This document shows positions 1 through 6,871 of a DNA stretch of 15,156 nucleotides, piece after piece. A program made the position numbers and the translations under genes. Every line of letters begins with the position of its first letter. Positions within the stretch are counted from its first letter, which is position 1. This DNA is from Actinomycetes bacterium (lineage in GTDB: Bacteria; Actinomycetota; Coriobacteriia; Coriobacteriales; Eggerthellaceae): assembly GCA_023403475.1 (NCBI GenBank), contig JAEYEL010000149.1, positions 1 to 15,156 of the forward strand, in the 5' to 3' direction. Below the pieces are notes generated by a model, which made no database searches, had not been told where the DNA came from, and was given only the letters and a program-made list of their open reading frames with translations.

Positions 1-459
1 GCCATGGCCGAAGGCTTTCTGGCAGGCTACCCTATGGTCGATATCAAGGTGGCGGTGTACGACGGCAGCTACCATGCGGTCGATTCCAACGAGATGGCGT
101 TCAAGACCGCTGCGCGCATCGGCTTCCGCGCCGCATGCGAGAAGGCCGATCCTGTGCTGCTCGAGCCCATGGCGAACATGAGCATCGTGGTGGGCGAAGA
201 ATACGCCGGCGCCGTGATGGGCGATATATCCACGCGTCGCGGGCGCATCGTGGGCACCGATTCCAACGACGCGGGCGAGACGGTCATCATCGTGCGCGTC
301 CCTTACGCCGAGGTGGTCTCCTACACGAAAGATCTGCGCTCCATCACGCGCGGCAGCGGATCCTATGCCATTGAGATCGAAGGCTACGAGGAGGCTCCGC
401 ACGATGTGACGAAGAAGCTGGTGGAGGCGTATCACGAAGCGCGGGCGGCGGGGAATTAG
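1..459 (+). CDS. Elongation factor G family protein, C-terminal part (truncated by window edge)
   Basis: The reading frame is open from the first base, so the 5' end lies outside the window; the ATG at 4 is internal, not a start. The visible 151 residues match the end of domain IV (LAGYPMVDIKVAVYDGSYH, then VDSNEMAFK) and the domain V fold of EF-G (PVLLEPMANMSIVV, EEYAGAVMGDISTRRGRI, DLRSITRGSGSY). EF-G drives GTP-dependent translocation on the ribosome and ribosome recycling. Several positions differ from canonical FusA (for example VVSYTKDLRSITRGSGSYAI), so it may be the EF-G-like paralogue (EF-G2 type) found in many actinobacteria rather than the main fusA, which usually sits in the rpsL-rpsG-tuf cluster; no such neighbours are seen. 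A good terminator follows, so this is the last gene of its transcript. Family assignment is firm; the paralogue class is an inference. Confidence 0.93.
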   Translation, partial: AMAEGFLAGYPMVDIKVAVYDGSYHAVDSNEMAFKTAARIGFRAACEKADPVLLEPMANMSIVVGEEYAGAVMGDISTRRGRIVGTDSNDAGETVIIVRVPYAEVVSYTKDLRSITRGSGSYAIEIEGYEEAPHDVTKKLVEAYHEARAAGN

Positions 460-502
460 AGAAGAGCGGGAAATTGGACGCCTCCTAATAGAGGAGAGCC
501 AA

Positions 503-536
503 CAGGGTCGCGGCGTTCGCTGCGGCCCTGCCTTTT
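503..536 (+). terminator. Intrinsic terminator after the EF-G family gene
   Basis: A 12-bp stem (503-514 with 519-530, including two G-U wobble pairs) closes a GTTC tetraloop and is followed at once by CCTTTT. It lies 44 bases after the stop codon and fits a rho-independent terminator in the plus direction. Confidence 0.75.
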
Positions 537-582
537 GCGGCGCTTGTAGTTCGTCGCGCTCCGCATTTCCGATTGCAAACCG

Positions 583-702
583 GCGGCGCCAGCGGAACCG
601 GCGGTGTCAGCGGTGCTGGCGACGCCAAGAATCGGCGGGGCTAGCGGAACCGGTGACGCCAAGAATCAGCGAGGCCAGCGGTGTTGGCGACGTCAAGAAC
701 CA
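583..702. repeat. Degenerate 34-bp tandem repeat in the 460-827 non-coding stretch
   Basis: Three adjacent 34-base units (601-634, 635-668, 669-702) share the plan GCGgnGnCAGCGGnnnnGG followed by nGACGCCAAGAAtC; half a unit (583-600) precedes them. Thirty-four is not a multiple of three, so the array is not a coding repeat. There are no spacers between units, so it is not a CRISPR. The rest of the 368-base gap between the EF-G gene and the DUF47 gene holds the terminator at 503-536 and, at 770-775, a TAAAAT that could be a -10 element for the phosphate-uptake pair, without a convincing -35 box. No RNA gene was recognised in it. Confidence 0.8.
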
Positions 703-827
703 ACTGCGTTAAATATGCAGTTCGTGGACTTATGCGGCCTTTGCGGACATAAACTTGCCAGGAATGCGCTAAAATCGTGGTCGTTTGCTTCGATGCGTTT
801 TAAATGAAGGGCATTCGGGAGGGCGCG

Positions 828-1460
828 ATGGCCAAGAAAAAGAAGAAGTTCGATTATTTCGCCGCATACGCTGAGCTAGCGGCATTGGCGGTGGAAGAAT
901 CGCACCTGCTCATCGAAACGGTCGAGCACTTTCCTAGCGCCGATCGCTTCGAGCAGGCCATGGCGCACGCCCACGACATAGAGAATCGGGGCGACAAGAT
1001 CAACCACGGCATCTACCAAAACGTCGCCTGCGATTTCGTAACGCCTTTCGATCGCGAAGACATTCTAGCGCTGGCCTCGTCGTTCGACGATATCTTGGAT
1101 ACCATCGACGACGTGTTCCAGCGCTTTTACATGTACGGCATAGAAACGGTGCACGAAGGCGTGCTTCCCTTCGCGCGCATCATTGCGAAGAGCTGTGAGT
1201 CGCTGAACGCTGCCATGGACGATTTCCAGAACTTCAAAAAGTCGAAGGAGTTCAAGCGCTATGTGGTGGAGGTGAACGACTGCGAGGAGGAGGCAGACGC
1301 GCTGTTCCGCGAGTCGATGCGGCATCTGCACGTGCAGGAGAGCGAGAGTCCGCTGCATGTGCATGTGTGGTCGCACATGTTCGAGCGCTTGGAGAAATGC
1401 ACCGACGCCTGCGAGCATGTGGCCGATGTCATGAACACCGTCATTCTCAAGAACGTCTAG
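828..1460 (+). CDS. DUF47 / PhoU-like phosphate transport accessory protein
   Basis: A 210-residue, all-helical, charged protein of the DUF47 (PhoU_div, formerly TIGR00153) family. These proteins are cytoplasmic PhoU relatives that usually sit directly before a PiT permease and are thought to regulate it. Family-typical segments are FVTPFDREDILALASSFDDILDTIDD (written here in two parts: FVTPFDREDILALA, then SSFDDILDTIDD), the EEEADALFRE helix, and a C-terminal ACEHVADVMNTVILKNV. The start was placed at 828, not the in-frame ATG at 804, because GGGAGGG (817-823) lies just before it and the product then begins with the common MAKKKKKFDYF. The pit gene follows 90 bases downstream on the same strand, so the two are probably co-transcribed. 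Function as a PiT partner is inferred from family and context. Confidence 0.92.
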   Translation: MAKKKKKFDYFAAYAELAALAVEESHLLIETVEHFPSADRFEQAMAHAHDIENRGDKINHGIYQNVACDFVTPFDREDILALASSFDDILDTIDDVFQRFYMYGIETVHEGVLPFARIIAKSCESLNAAMDDFQNFKKSKEFKRYVVEVNDCEEEADALFRESMRHLHVQESESPLHVHVWSHMFERLEKCTDACEHVADVMNTVILKNV

Positions 1461-1550
1461 CGATTTTCGCCGATGAGTAGGGAGAACAAGGTGCATGGAA
1501 ACGATAGGGTGAACTAAGTTGCTATCCATGACGAACGAATAAGGAAGCTC

Positions 1551-2597
1551 ATGACTCTCACTTTCGCGGCATTCCTCGAGCAAGCCGCCGCTTACCCCGT
1601 CCTCTACCTCATCATGGTTCTCGTCATAGGCGTTACTGTAGTCTCCGGTGCCACCGACGCGCCGAACGCCATTGCCACGGCGGTTTCCACCCGCTGTTTG
1701 AAGCCGAACACAGCTATTGCCCTTGCGGCGGTGTTCAACTTTGTAGGGCTGGTGGGCATGACCTACATCTCCACGGCGGTAGCTAAAACCATGTTCGGCA
1801 TGGTCGATTTCTCGGGGAACACCGATGCGGCGCTCATGGCGCTCGTGGCTGCCATGATAGGCTCCATTGCCTGGGGAGCGTTCTGCTGGGTGTTCGGTAT
1901 CCCGTGCTCCAAATCGCATTCGCTTATCGCCGGCATAACCGGCGGAGCCATCGCTCTTAACGGATGGGCGGGCGTAGTGCCGGGCGAATGGGCGAAAGTC
2001 ATCTACGGTATGGTGTTCTCGCTGGTGGCGGGCTTTGTGTTGGGGTGGGTTTTCGTTCGCGTCATCGAATGGGTGTTCCGCAGCGTGAACCGCCGCGTCG
2101 CCAATAGGTTGTTCGTGGTCATCCAAGACGTGTGCGCCATCGCGCTTTCCTTTCTGCACGGGGCGCAGGACGGGCAGAAGTTCATGTCCATAGCCATGCT
2201 GGGCATTGCGCTTTCCTTCGGCAACACTGCGCCCGATGCGTCGGGTTTCCCTTTGTGGGTCATGATCGTGTGCTCGCTGGCTATTTCCATCGGCACGGCC
2301 ATTGGCGGCAAGCGCATCATCAAGTCGGTTGCCATGGACATGGTGAAGCTGGAAAAGTACCAGGGCGTGGCCGCGAACTTCTCCACCACGTTCACGCTTC
2401 TGTTCGCAAGCTTGACGGGCATGCCCGTCTCTACCAGCCACTGCAACACCTCTGCAATCATGGGAGTGGGCGCGAGCAAGAGCCTTCGCAAGGTGAACTG
2501 GGACATTGCCAAGCACATGTTGCTCGCTTGGATAATCACCTTTCCCGCCTGCGGCCTTATAGGCTACCTATTGGCGATGCTGTTCATGGGGTTGTAA
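1551..2597 (+). CDS. pit: PiT family inorganic phosphate permease
   Basis: A 348-residue integral membrane protein of the PiT family, which imports phosphate (often as metal-phosphate) driven by the proton or sodium gradient. It carries the N-terminal family signature in the form SGATDAPNA (residues 32-40, where GANDVANA is usual), a GIPCSKSHSLIAGITGG loop, LHGAQDGQK around H203, and the second-half signature PVSTSHCNTSAIMGVGASK. About ten hydrophobic segments can be counted. The length fits the short bacterial PiT form. The start has AAGGA at 1541-1545. The upstream DUF47 gene is the usual PiT partner. The spacer between them can fold (1494-1507 against 1522-1530, with a bulge). No clear intrinsic terminator was found in the 46 bases before the convergent stop of the next gene. 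Confidence 0.95.
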   Translation: MTLTFAAFLEQAAAYPVLYLIMVLVIGVTVVSGATDAPNAIATAVSTRCLKPNTAIALAAVFNFVGLVGMTYISTAVAKTMFGMVDFSGNTDAALMALVAAMIGSIAWGAFCWVFGIPCSKSHSLIAGITGGAIALNGWAGVVPGEWAKVIYGMVFSLVAGFVLGWVFVRVIEWVFRSVNRRVANRLFVVIQDVCAIALSFLHGAQDGQKFMSIAMLGIALSFGNTAPDASGFPLWVMIVCSLAISIGTAIGGKRIIKSVAMDMVKLEKYQGVAANFSTTFTLLFASLTGMPVSTSHCNTSAIMGVGASKSLRKVNWDIAKHMLLAWIITFPACGLIGYLLAMLFMGL

Positions 2598-2643
2598 AGG
2601 ACAAGGTCGCTCGAACGAGGCGGCTTCTTGCTCGCTCCCGTGC

Positions 2644-3576
2644 TCAGCGGTTCTTCGTGTCCGGTTTTCCCTCGGTCTTCCTTTTCGGTTTGCTCACGCA
2701 TTTTTTCTTTGGAGGCTCTTCCAGCGGTTGGTTTTCGGGCGATTCGGGGGCATTCGGGCTGATGGGAGGTAGAGGGGAGGTGCTGCCGGGGGCGCGCCAG
2801 ATGCGGCGGAGGCGCTCGTAGCCCGCCGTCGCGCGCTGAGTGCTGCGCACGAAGTCCGACCTTTCGCGGTCGCGCTCCACTTTGCCTTTCGGCGGACGCA
2901 CACGGCGCACGACCGAGCGCACGGGACGGGCTACGGCTTTGGTCACCACGTCGGTGTAGTCGCGCGGCGGTTTGGTATGCCAGCCGAGCAGAAGCGACGC
3001 GTAGCGCAACCCGAGTACGAGGGCCACGCAGGCCCAGGGCGCGTACTGCTCCAGAATATGATGCTGCGCCATGAGCGCATAGGCTACAGACCCTATAAGC
3101 GCGGCGGAGCCGTACAGCGTGCCGGCTTGGAATGTTTCGGGTTTGCGGTTCATGCACACGTCGCGCACGATACCGCCGCCGACGGCGGTGATGGTTCCCA
3201 AAATGACCGAGGGTATGATGTCGAGTCCGGCGGAAAGCCCTTTCCCCACGCTGATGACGGCCCAAAGCGCCACCGAAAGATTGTCGAGTAAATCAACGAT
3301 GGGATCAAGGTAGGTGGCCAGCTTGCCGAAGTAGAACACCACCACGCCCGCCGCAGCGCAGGCGACGATGAGCGTCGGCTTCTGGAATGCGTAAATGCCC
3401 TGGTTTTGCAGCAGGATATCGCGCAGAATGCCGCCTGCAAGCCCCGTGAAGATGGCGATGCAGGTAACGCCGAACATGTCGTAGCGTATCCTCACTGCGC
3501 TCATCGCGCCGGAAATGCCGCCGGTCAGCGTGGCGGCCAGCTCTAGCCAAAACGGTATGGTGAGCACGGTTTCCAT
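2644..3576 (-). CDS. TRIC / UPF0126 (YadS-type) membrane protein with long basic tail
   Basis: A 310-residue membrane protein. Residues 1 to about 205 form the UPF0126/TRIC domain, with two internal repeats each ending in the family motif: GLAGGILRDILL and AVGGGIVRDVCMNRKP. Bacterial members are homotrimeric cation channels or glycine transporters; the substrate here is unknown. The remaining ~105 residues are not part of the family: a very basic stretch (VRSVVRRVRPPKGKVERDRE) runs into a Pro/Glu/Lys-rich tail (PPISPNAPESPENQPLEEPP then KKK), probably cytoplasmic. The start ATG at 3576 lies 10 bases after the stop of the phospholipase-like gene and has no clear Shine-Dalgarno, so translational coupling is likely. 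An upstream extension to 3696 is open but would overlap the neighbouring gene out of frame. Confidence 0.88.
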   Translation of the reverse strand: METVLTIPFWLELAATLTGGISGAMSAVRIRYDMFGVTCIAIFTGLAGGILRDILLQNQGIYAFQKPTLIVACAAAGVVVFYFGKLATYLDPIVDLLDNLSVALWAVISVGKGLSAGLDIIPSVILGTITAVGGGIVRDVCMNRKPETFQAGTLYGSAALIGSVAYALMAQHHILEQYAPWACVALVLGLRYASLLLGWHTKPPRDYTDVVTKAVARPVRSVVRRVRPPKGKVERDRERSDFVRSTQRATAGYERLRRIWRAPGSTSPLPPISPNAPESPENQPLEEPPKKKCVSKPKRKTEGKPDTKNR

Positions 3577-3586
3577 GCACGGCTCG

Positions 3587-4603
3587 CTAGCGGGGAGGGG
3601 TCGCGGCGGCTTCGGCCACGGCGGCGGCGCGAGCCGTGTTGTCGCCGTCTTCCACGGCGACAATGGTGGCGCAGGTCGGCTCGCCCGAGAAATCAAGGTC
3701 GTCGGTTATGGCGCGCGCGGCCTCCATGTCGAAACCGTCATGTGCGAACTTTTCGAGCGCCGCCTTCGTACGTGCGCGGGCGGCATCGTATCTATCCCAG
3801 AAGCTGTCGGTACTTGTCTCGCCCGTGAAAGGGTCTTTCCACGGTGTACGCGCGCGGTTGTCGAAGATGCTTTCCTCAAGCGCTACGGCACGATGACTCA
3901 TGGAACGATAGAACGAATAGCGGCGCACCAGTTCCTCTGCCCGCGCCAGCGCTTCCCGCTTGAATCCGTTTTTCGAATGAAAGAGCGCCTGCACGCGCCG
4001 GAAGCTTTTCACGGACGCTTCGAACGTGTCTTTGGGAATGGCAAGGCCGAACACGGTCATGGCGACGTACGCGTACATCTTCGAGATTACGGAAAGCACG
4101 TGGTTGCTTGCTTTCAGTATCTCGCGCGAGGGGTCGAACGTGGCAACGGTTTCGCCGTGTTTCGTGAACAGAACCAGCTCGTCTAGCTCTCTTTCGATGA
4201 CGGCATGAACCTCGGAGCTGTCGCTGCGGTCAAGCCCCGGCTCGCCGGCGTCGCAAGCTTCGTATTCCTGCCAGTGCACGAAGGGGTGCATGGTGGAATC
4301 GAGCAGATAGTGGCATAAAAACCCCAGCGCATAGGCACGACCGATACTGCGGTCGCGCTCGTCGAGCACGGTGATAGAGCGCTTGAGTGCCGCAAGCAGC
4401 TCGCTTGGGCATTCGCGGTGCATGCGGCTTCCCAAACAGTGCACGCTGCGCAAACGGGGGTTTGCCACGGAATAGAACAGGGGGTCGGGGCCTTGGTTTC
4501 CCAGAAGGAATGCGTCTGCCTCGTCTCGCGAGTTCCCTATGAGGGAGTGCAGCTCGTCGTAGGTTTCGCGACCGAACGTGTCGTGGGTGATGATGGCGGG
4601 CAT
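3587..4603 (-). CDS. Zinc-dependent phospholipase C family protein
   Basis: A 338-residue protein starting MPAIITHDTFG. It matches the bacterial Zn_dep_PLPC (S1/P1-related) family: candidate zinc-binding residues are H7, D40 in GNQGPDPLFY, H55/H62, H98 and D102 in CHYLLD, and H106/H110 in MHPFVHW. There is no signal peptide, so it would act in the cytoplasm, unlike secreted phospholipase C toxins; this cytoplasmic subfamily is common in Firmicutes and Coriobacteriia and its substrate is not established. The C-terminal half is helical and ends in an Ala-rich tail. The start has AGGAA about 10 bases upstream and lies ~40 bases from the predicted transcription start of the 4650-4678 promoter. 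It forms a two-gene unit with the downstream TRIC gene. Confidence 0.85.
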   Translation of the reverse strand: MPAIITHDTFGRETYDELHSLIGNSRDEADAFLLGNQGPDPLFYSVANPRLRSVHCLGSRMHRECPSELLAALKRSITVLDERDRSIGRAYALGFLCHYLLDSTMHPFVHWQEYEACDAGEPGLDRSDSSEVHAVIERELDELVLFTKHGETVATFDPSREILKASNHVLSVISKMYAYVAMTVFGLAIPKDTFEASVKSFRRVQALFHSKNGFKREALARAEELVRRYSFYRSMSHRAVALEESIFDNRARTPWKDPFTGETSTDSFWDRYDAARARTKAALEKFAHDGFDMEAARAITDDLDFSGEPTCATIVAVEDGDNTARAAAVAEAAATPPR

Positions 4604-4632
4604 GGGGTATCCGTTCCTAACTCGAATTTTAC

Positions 4633-4661
4633 TTTTGATGCTCTGGCATATCATATACAAT
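4633..4661 (+). promoter_or_regulatory. Candidate promoter for the UMF1-type transporter
   Basis: TTTTGA (4633-4638), a 17-base spacer and TACAAT (4656-4661) on the plus strand. The -35 is weak. It overlaps the minus-strand promoter almost completely, so the two transcripts would compete. It predicts a leader of about 120 bases before the ATG at 4790. Confidence 0.35.
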
Positions 4662-4678
4662 GGATGCCGGCTTGTTAA
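4650..4678 (-). promoter_or_regulatory. Sigma70-type promoter for the phospholipase-TRIC unit
   Basis: On the minus strand, TTAACA (4678-4673, 5 of 6 to the -35 consensus), a 17-base spacer, and TATGAT (4655-4650, 5 of 6 to the -10 consensus). Transcription would begin near 4643, about 40 bases before the start codon at 4603. Confidence 0.65.
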
Positions 4679-4744
4679 CCGCTCCTGCGCGGTTGCAACA
4701 AAAGCTTTGCAAGGATACGGATTCGGCGTTGCAAAACGGTACGC
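4677..4744 (+). promoter_or_regulatory. Leader with a small hairpin and three TTGCAA palindromes
   Basis: The leader of the transporter gene has a perfect 6-bp stem (AACCGC 4677-4682 with GCGGTT 4689-4694) and three copies of the palindrome TTGCAA (4693-4698, 4707-4712, 4739-4744). The copies may be a repressor-binding cluster or chance; no known operator was matched. Confidence 0.25.
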
Positions 4745-4789
4745 TGCAGGAGTTGGCGGACGGCACGGGGAAAGAAGGGGCAGATCGGT

Positions 4790-6013
4790 ATGGCGCGCAT
4801 GAAGATGACCAAGCAGGAACGCAGTTGGATAATGTACGATGTGGGGAATTCGGCGTTCGTCATGCTTTCGACGGCGCTCATTCCCGTGTATTTCGGCACG
4901 CTGGCCGAAGAGGGATCGTCGGTGGTGGTGGCGTGGGGCTATGCGGAAACGGTCGCGTCGCTCATACTGGCGCTGCTCATGCCGTTTCTGGGTAGTTTGG
5001 CCGACCTTCAAGGCAACAAGAAGAAGTTCCTCGTGGGCACCATCGGCACGGGCGCGGTGGCGTGCGCGGCGCTGGGCATTCCGCAAACGGCGCTGCCGTT
5101 CCTTATCATCTATGTTGTTTCGTCCGTTATGCTGAACGGCTCGATGGTGTTCTACGACGCGTTTCTGGTTGATGCCACCACCGAGGAACGCTACGACATG
5201 GTGTCGTCGAGCGGTTACGCGTGGGGTTATATCGGCTCGTGTGTGCCGTTCATCGCCTGCTTGGCCGTGGTGCTCGGTGGTCCTTCGGTGGGCATTAGCA
5301 TGGGAGTGGGCATGAAAATAGCGTTTCTCATCACGGCCGCGTGGTGGGTGGCGTTCAGCGTGCCGCTTGTGCGCAACGTGCATCAAACGCATTTCAAGGA
5401 ACGTACGGCCCGCCTGTTCAAAGATACGCTCGCGGGGCTTGTGCGCACGCTGGGAAATATCGTGCGCGACCGGCGTCTGCGTCTGTTCATGCTGGCGTTT
5501 TTCTTCTATATCGACGGTGTGCACACCATCATCAAGATGTCCACGAGTTACGGCACCGATCTGGGCATTGATGCCACGCAGCTGGTGCTGGCGCTTCTGG
5601 TGACCCAGTTCGTCGCGTTTCCCTCGGCCATCGCCTACGGGCGGCTCTCTTCGAAGGTGGGCACGAAAAGGATGCTGCTCGTGGCCGTGTTCGCCTACTT
5701 GTGCATCACGCTGTTCGCGGCGTTTTTCCTGCGCACCGCCGTTGAGTTCTGGATTCTGGCTATTTGCGTGGGTCTGTTCCAAGGTGGCATCCAGGCGCTT
5801 TCGCGCAGCGAGTTCGGCAAGCTCATCCCGAAAGACAACGCCAACGAGTACTACGGTTTCTTCGACATCTTCGGCAAGTACGCCGCCGTCATGGGAACGT
5901 TTCTGGTGAGCGTGTTCACCCAGATAACCGGCAATCCTTCGTTCGGTGTGCTTTCCATAGCGGTGCTGTTCGTGGTGGGCTTCCTGCTTTTGTGGCGTAT
6001 GCCTCAAAAGTAG
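4790..6013 (+). CDS. MFS transporter, UMF1 (Atg22-like) family
   Basis: A 407-residue polytopic membrane protein with about 12 hydrophobic segments. The N-terminus WIMYDVGNSAFVMLSTALIP is the hallmark of the UMF1/Atg22-like major facilitator family, and the DLQGNKKKFLVG loop between helices 2 and 3 is the equivalent of the MFS D-x-x-G-[RK]-[RK] motif. Also typical are NAFYDAFL-like NGSMVFYDAFLVDATT and FQGGIQALSRSEFGKLIPK near the end. Bacterial members are putative exporters or permeases of unknown substrate; the yeast homologue effluxes amino acids from the vacuole. The start at 4790 is supported by AAGAAGGGG at 4772-4780; in-frame ATGs at 4799 and 4805 are alternatives. It is transcribed divergently from the phospholipase gene. 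Confidence 0.9.
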   Translation: MARMKMTKQERSWIMYDVGNSAFVMLSTALIPVYFGTLAEEGSSVVVAWGYAETVASLILALLMPFLGSLADLQGNKKKFLVGTIGTGAVACAALGIPQTALPFLIIYVVSSVMLNGSMVFYDAFLVDATTEERYDMVSSSGYAWGYIGSCVPFIACLAVVLGGPSVGISMGVGMKIAFLITAAWWVAFSVPLVRNVHQTHFKERTARLFKDTLAGLVRTLGNIVRDRRLRLFMLAFFFYIDGVHTIIKMSTSYGTDLGIDATQLVLALLVTQFVAFPSAIAYGRLSSKVGTKRMLLVAVFAYLCITLFAAFFLRTAVEFWILAICVGLFQGGIQALSRSEFGKLIPKDNANEYYGFFDIFGKYAAVMGTFLVSVFTQITGNPSFGVLSIAVLFVVGFLLLWRMPQK

Positions 6014-6148
6014 GAGGGGCAACCTGCTTTTGCGGGGCAAGATGGCTTCGAGGGAATGCGGGCGGGCGTGATTTCGCATGTGTTTCGTTCGCATGACGGG
6101 TCTATGATGATTTGGCTACTCCAGGGGGTTTCTAAGTGTAATTCTTAT

Positions 6149-6163
6149 TGATATGCATTATCA
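6149..6163 (+). promoter_or_regulatory. Fur-box-like operator upstream of ferritin
   Basis: TGATATGCATTATCA matches the 7-1-7 Fur consensus TGATAATNATTATCA except for two left-arm bases (12 of 14 defined positions). The wider arms 6146-6153 and 6159-6166 also pair with one mismatch. It lies 63 bases before the ferritin ATG in an AT-rich island. A second dyad overlaps it: CTTATTGATA (6144-6153) and TGTCAATAAG (6171-6180) pair 9 of 10. Iron-linked control is inferred; a DtxR-type regulator is the alternative. Confidence 0.6.
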
Positions 6164-6225
6164 TTAAGTTTGTCAATAAGAGGAAGCGCTGCCAACGGTG
6201 GCGGCGCGGCAAAAGGAGACATATC

Positions 6226-6744
6226 ATGGACAAACGTGTTTACGAACTGCTTAACGACCAGATCAACAAGGAGCTGTATTCGTCGTATCTGTATTTGTCG
6301 TTCGCCGACTATTACGAGGAAGAAGGTCTTTCCGGCTTCGCGAACTGGTACGAGATCCAGGCGAAGGAAGAGCGCGACCACGCCCTTATCTTCCGCAACT
6401 ACCTGCATGAGAACGGCTGCAAGGTGAAGCTTCTCGCCGTCGAACAGCCTGACAAGGAATTCGCGTCCTTTTTAGAGCCTCTCGAGGCGGCGCTTGAGCA
6501 CGAAAAGTACGTTACGTCGCTCATTAACGCCATTTACGATGCGGCTCACGAGGCGAAGGACTATCGCACTATGAAGTTCCTCGACTGGTTCATCGAGGAG
6601 CAGATGGAAGAGGAAGACACTGCTGACGACATGATCACGCGCATGAAGCTTTTCGGCAACGACGCCAAGGCGCTCTACGATCTTGACCAAGAGGCTGCGG
6701 CGCGCACCTATACCGTGCCTGCGCCTTTGGCGGCTGCCGAATAG
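6226..6744 (+). CDS. ftnA: Bacterial non-haem ferritin
   Basis: A 172-residue ferritin, the usual length for bacterial FtnA. It oxidises Fe(II) and stores the iron mineral inside a 24-subunit shell in the cytoplasm. The complete ferroxidase set is visible: E16, E49 and H52 (in KEERDH), E93, Q126 and E129, corresponding to E17, E50, H53, E94, Q127 and E130 of E. coli FtnA. The absence of a haem-binding methionine pattern and the FtnA-like spacing argue against bacterioferritin. The start at 6226 is fixed by AAAGGAGA (6212-6219); the open frame upstream to 6148 runs through the operator. The operator at 6149-6163 suggests iron-responsive expression. The next gene, 127 bases downstream, is a ZIP metal transporter. 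Confidence 0.96.
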   Translation: MDKRVYELLNDQINKELYSSYLYLSFADYYEEEGLSGFANWYEIQAKEERDHALIFRNYLHENGCKVKLLAVEQPDKEFASFLEPLEAALEHEKYVTSLINAIYDAAHEAKDYRTMKFLDWFIEEQMEEEDTADDMITRMKLFGNDAKALYDLDQEAAARTYTVPAPLAAAE

Positions 6745-6779
6745 GTTTCGCGGATATTGCTCAGAACAATGGTTGGCAA

Positions 6780-6806
6780 GCGAGGCCGGTTTTCTTCCGG
6801 CCTCGC
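6780..6806 (+). terminator. Strong hairpin after ferritin (terminator-like)
   Basis: A perfect 10-bp stem, GCGAGGCCGG with CCGGCCTCGC, closes a 7-base T-rich loop 36 bases after the ferritin stop. It is followed by ATTGTATA, not a run of T, so termination could be partial, with read-through to the ZIP gene. It could also act as a 3' stabiliser. Confidence 0.55.
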
Positions 6807-6871
6807 ATTGTATATGGACGGGATTGCCGCGCAGACGTGCGGCTCCGTTCGTTTGCGATGGGAGGTGCGGT

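Noticed and set aside
601..702. CRISPR-like repeats
   Set aside because: The 34-base units are directly adjacent with no spacers, and no cas gene is present.
1326..1337. CTGCACGTGCAG palindrome in the DUF47 gene
   Set aside because: It has the CACGTG core but none of the TGTTT/AAACA arms of parS.
1065..2516. Long minus-strand open frame across the DUF47 and pit genes
   Set aside because: It has His/Arg-rich, family-less sequence and lies antisense to two well-recognised genes; an open-frame artefact of high GC.
4604..6094. Minus-strand open frame continuing upstream of the phospholipase-like gene
   Set aside because: It is antisense to the UMF1 transporter, with no protein-like composition; the real start with ribosome site and promoter is at 4603.
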